Assembly: GCF_047948215.1 (NCBI RefSeq)
Contig: NC_134457.1
Location: 89,738,898-89,802,897 of the forward strand
Source: Lycorma delicatula
Taxonomy: Eukaryota; Arthropoda; Insecta; Hemiptera; Fulgoridae
Reading direction: 5' to 3'
Length of the DNA stretch: 64,000 nucleotides
The notes under the pieces are model-generated. The model saw only the letters and a program-made list of their open reading frames with translations, did not search any database and was not told the DNA's origin. The position numbers and the translations under genes are program-made. How positions within the stretch are numbered: the first letter of the stretch is position 1; each line of letters opens with the position of its first letter. This document shows, one piece after another, positions 61,089 through 64,000 of this stretch.

Positions 61089-64000
61089 CAAATTGTTACA
61101 GGCTAATGATATAATTAAGTTAGTGTAATGAAAGAGTTGGGACTAGAAAGAGAATCTTGTAAAGCTGCATGAAACCATTCAAGTGATTGAATTCATATTA
61201 TTCAAGTAGGCAAGTTTTAGAATATTTAAAACAAATTGTTACAGGCAAAGATATAAATGGGTTAATTAAATAAAAGAGTTGGGACTAGAAAGAGAATCTT
61301 CTAAAGCTGCGTGAAACCAATCAAATGATTGAATTCCTATTATTCAAGTAGGCAAGTTTTAGAATATTTAAAACAAATTCTTACAGGCTAATGATATAAA
61401 TAGGTTTATTAAATGAAATTGTGGGGACTAGAAAGAGAATCTTGTAAAGCTGCATGAAACCATTCACATGATTGAATTCATATTATTCAAGTAGGCAAGT
61501 TTTAGAATATTTAAAACAAATTCTTACAGGCTACTGATATAAATGGGTTAGTTAAATGAAAGGGTTCGGACTAGAAAGAGAATATTGCCAAGCTGCATGA
61601 AATCATTCAAATGATTGACTTCATATTATTCAAGTAGGCAAGTTTTAGAATATTTAAAACAAATTGTTACAGGCTAATGATATAATTAAGTTAGTTAAAT
61701 GAAAGAGTTGGGACTAGAAAGAGAATCTTGTAAAGCTGCATGAAACCATTCAAATGATTGAATTCATATTATTCAAGTAGGCAAGTTTTAGAATATTTAA
61801 AACAAATTGTTACAGGCAAAGATATAAATGGGTTAATTAAATAAAAGAGTTGGGACTAGAAAGAGAATCTTGTAAAGCTGCATGAAACCATTCAAATGAT
61901 TGAATTCATATTATTCAAGTAGGCAAGTTTTAGAATATTAAAAACAAATTCTTACAGGCTTATGATATAAATAAGTTAATTAAATGAAAGTGTTGGGACT
62001 AGAAAGAGAATCTTGTAAAGCTGCATGAAACCATTCAAATGATTGAATTCATATTATTCAAGTAGGCAAGTATTAGAATATTTAAAACAAATTGTTACAG
62101 GCTAACGATATAAATGGGATATTTAAATGAAAGAGTTGGGACTAGAAAGAGAATCATGTAAAGCTGCATGAAACCATTCAAATGATTGTATTCATATTAT
62201 TCAAGTAGGCAAGTTTTAGAATATTTAAAACAAATTCTTACAGGTTAATGATATAAATAAGTTAATTAAACGAAAGTGTTGGGACTAGAAAGAGAATCTT
62301 GTAAAGCTGCATGAAACCATTCAAATGATTGAATTCATATTATTTAAGCAGGCAAGTTTTAGAATATTTAAAACAAATTGTTACAGCCAAAGATATAAAT
62401 GGGTTAATTAAATAAAAGAGTTGGGACTAGAAAGAGAATCTTGTAAAGCTGCATGAAACCATTCAAATGATTGAATTCCTATTATTCAAGTAGGCAAGTT
62501 TTAGAATATTTAAAACAAATTCTTACAGGCTACTGATATAAATGGGTTAGTTAAATGAAAGGGTTCGGACTAGAAAGAGAATATTGCAAAGCTGCATGAA
62601 ATCATTCAAATGATTGACTTCATATTATTCAAGTAGGCAAGTTTTAGAATATTTAAAACAAATTGTTACAGGCTAATGATATAAATAAGTTAGTTAAATG
62701 GAAGAATTGGGACTAGAAAGAGAATCTTGTAAAGCTGCATGAAACCATTCAAATGATTGAATTCATATTATTCAAGTAGGCAAGTTTTGGAATATTTAGA
62801 ACAGATTGTTACAGGCTAACGATATAAATGGGATAATTAAATGAAAGAGTTGGGACTAGAAAGAGAATCTTGTAAAGCTGCATGAAACCATTCAAATGAT
62901 TGTATTCATATTATTCAAGTAGGCAAGTTTTACAATATTTAAAACAAATTGTTACAGGCTAATTATATAAATAAGTTAATTAAATGAAAGCATTGGGACT
63001 AGAAAGAGAATCTTGTAAAGCTGCATGAAACTATTCAAATGATTGAATTCATATTATTCAAGTAGGCAAGTTTTAGAATATTTAAAACAAATTGTTACAG
63101 GCTAATGATATAAATAAGTTAATTAAATGAAAGAGTTGGGACTAGAAAGAAAATCTCCTAAAGCTGAATGAAACCATTCAAATGATTGAATTCCTATTAT
63201 TCAAGTAGGCAAGTTTTGTAATATTTAAAACAAATTTTTACAGGCTAATGATATAAATAGGTTAATTAAATGAAAGAGTTGGGACTAAAAAGAGACTCTT
63301 GTAAAGCTGCATGAAACCAGTCAAATGATTGAATTCATATTATTCAAGTAGGCAAGTTTTGTAATATTTAAAACAAATTGTTACAGGCTAATGATATAAA
63401 TAGGTTAATTAAATGAAAGAGTTGGGATTAAAAAGAGACTCTTGTAAAGCTGCATGAAACCATTCAAATGATTGAATTCATATTATTCAAATGGCAAGTT
63501 TTAGAATATGTAAAACAAATTGTTACAGGCTAATGATATAAATAGGTTTATTAAATGAAATTGTTGGGACTAGAAAGAGAATCTTGTAAAGCTGCATGAA
63601 ACCTTTCAAATGATTGAATTCATATTATTCAAGTTGGCAAGTTTTAGAATATTTAAAACAAATTGTTACAGGCAAAGATATAAATGGGATAATTAAATGA
63701 AAGAGTTGGGACTAGAAAGAGAATCTTGTAAAGCTGCATGAAACCATTCAAATGATTGAATTCATATTATTCAAGTAGGCAAGTTTTAGAATATTTAAAA
63801 CAAATTGTTACAGGCTAATTATATAAATAAGTTAATTAAATGAAAGCATTGGGACTAGAAAGAGAATCTTGTAAAGCTACATGAAACCATTCAAATGATT
63901 GAATTCATATTATTCAAGTAGGCAATTTTTAGAATATTTAAAACAAATTGTTACACGCTTAAGATATAAATGGGAAAATTAAATGAAAGAGTTGGGACTA
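61089..64000. repeat. HOR unit copy 2, 3284-bp spacing, cut by window end
   Basis: Order: F2 H A' E F H I C D/F H E J B K M N N2 O P K then 57 bp of Q. It lacks the A' at 58518, so the offset from copy 1 is 3427 before that point and 3284 after it (58661 to 61945, 59947 to 63231). The sixth cassette copy begins at 63516 and is cut by the window edge. Private changes are ttttggaat near 62787 and caaattttta at 63231. Confidence 0.88.

Larger units (their letters stand above)
1..64000. repeat. Uninterrupted 143-bp satellite DNA array
   Basis: The whole window is made of monomers that begin 'caaattstta' and recur every 143 bp, with 142-bp variants (types H, H2, P, T, N2, some E and M) and 141-bp variants (type G and an M/N2 hybrid). 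I followed the monomer starts across the window and counted 448 full copies plus 57 bp of another. All are head to tail in the same orientation. A typical monomer has about 38 G or C in 143 bp. The length is close to one nucleosome core, as in many centromeric satellites, but the centromeric role is an inference. No gene, tRNA, transposon, telomere repeat or non-satellite stretch interrupts it. I do not recognise the family. Confidence 0.99.

Noticed and set aside
1..64000. Possible protein-coding tandem repeat
   Set aside because: 143 is not a multiple of three, so frames rotate each monomer, and stops such as taatga, tag and taa occur in all frames on both strands. No long open frame can exist.
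1..64000. CRISPR array
   Set aside because: There are no short repeats with unique spacers; the whole 143-bp unit is repeated and all intervening sequence is homologous.
1..64000. Assignment to a named satellite family or species
   Set aside because: The sequence, about 27% G+C with 143-bp monomers, is not one I can recognise with confidence, and no search was possible.

Overview
The window is one uninterrupted tandem satellite array from first base to last. I count about 448 complete head-to-tail monomers plus a partial one at the right end. All lie in the same orientation, with a basic length of 143 bp and systematic 142-bp and 141-bp variants. A typical monomer is about 27% G+C. I found no gene, RNA gene, transposable element or inversion. 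The monomer length is not a multiple of three and every reading frame on both strands meets frequent stops, so nothing here looks coding. Such an array points to a eukaryote, in constitutive heterochromatin such as a centromere or pericentromere. I do not recognise the satellite family and cannot name the species.

Monomers are numbered from the c of 'caaatt'. Positions about 8-50 (head) carry most of the diagnostic differences, 51-88 are nearly constant, and 89-143 (tail) hold a second set of differences and two dyads. I named types by head: A (gctaatg..ggtttatt..gttggg), A' (same, gtgggg), B (gctaacg..gggataatt), C (gctaacg..gggatattt, usually aatcatg), D (ggttaatg..aaacg), E (gctactg..ggttcgg, aaatcattc, gacttc), F (ataattaagttag), F2 (ttagtgtaatg), G (nine-A run, 141 bp), H (ggcaaag..aaataaaag, 142 bp), H2 (ctta start, atgtgtt), I (gcttatg), J (ttaaatgg), K (ctaatta..aagcatt), L (K-like head then ggttcgg), M (aatctccta), N/N2 (aaaaagagactc; N2 also aaatggc), O (gtta start, ggtttatt, aaaccttt), P (ggcaaag..gggataatt), Q/Q2 (cgcttaag/cgcttaac), R/R2 (ggtttatt..aaagtg with atattgc/ataatgc), S (aagttaatt..aaagtg), S2 (S with gaagccttt and gttggc), T (gataaaaat, aaacag). 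Hybrids are written head/tail.

Layout: 1-5282 is mixed order ending in a tandem 7-monomer, 1000-bp repeat. 5283-8708 is a divergent segment containing an eight-monomer cassette O-P-K-Q-R-S-T-Q2. 8709-14986 is a 32-monomer unit (4566 bp) plus a partial second copy. 14987-18697 is a second divergent segment, offset 9704 bp from the first. 18698-22692 is a 28-monomer unit (3995 bp). 22693-48785 is the most homogenised part: units of 40 (5708 bp), 43 (6138 bp) and 45 monomers (6425 bp), with nested 999-bp and 1713-bp duplications. 47958-53665 is two tandem 20-monomer units (2854 bp). 53666-57661 is a third divergent segment. 57662-64000 is a last unit pair with 3284-bp spacing.

The array therefore has several nested levels of higher-order repeat (HOR). 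Many unit boundaries are marked by chimeric monomers that pinpoint past out-of-register exchange, and unit length differences can be accounted for exactly by adding and subtracting whole monomers. No protein-coding system is present; the finding of interest is this reconstructable recombination history, together with the phased dyads and the conserved central block of the monomer. Type assignments and coordinates were made by eye; no alignment or database search was run.
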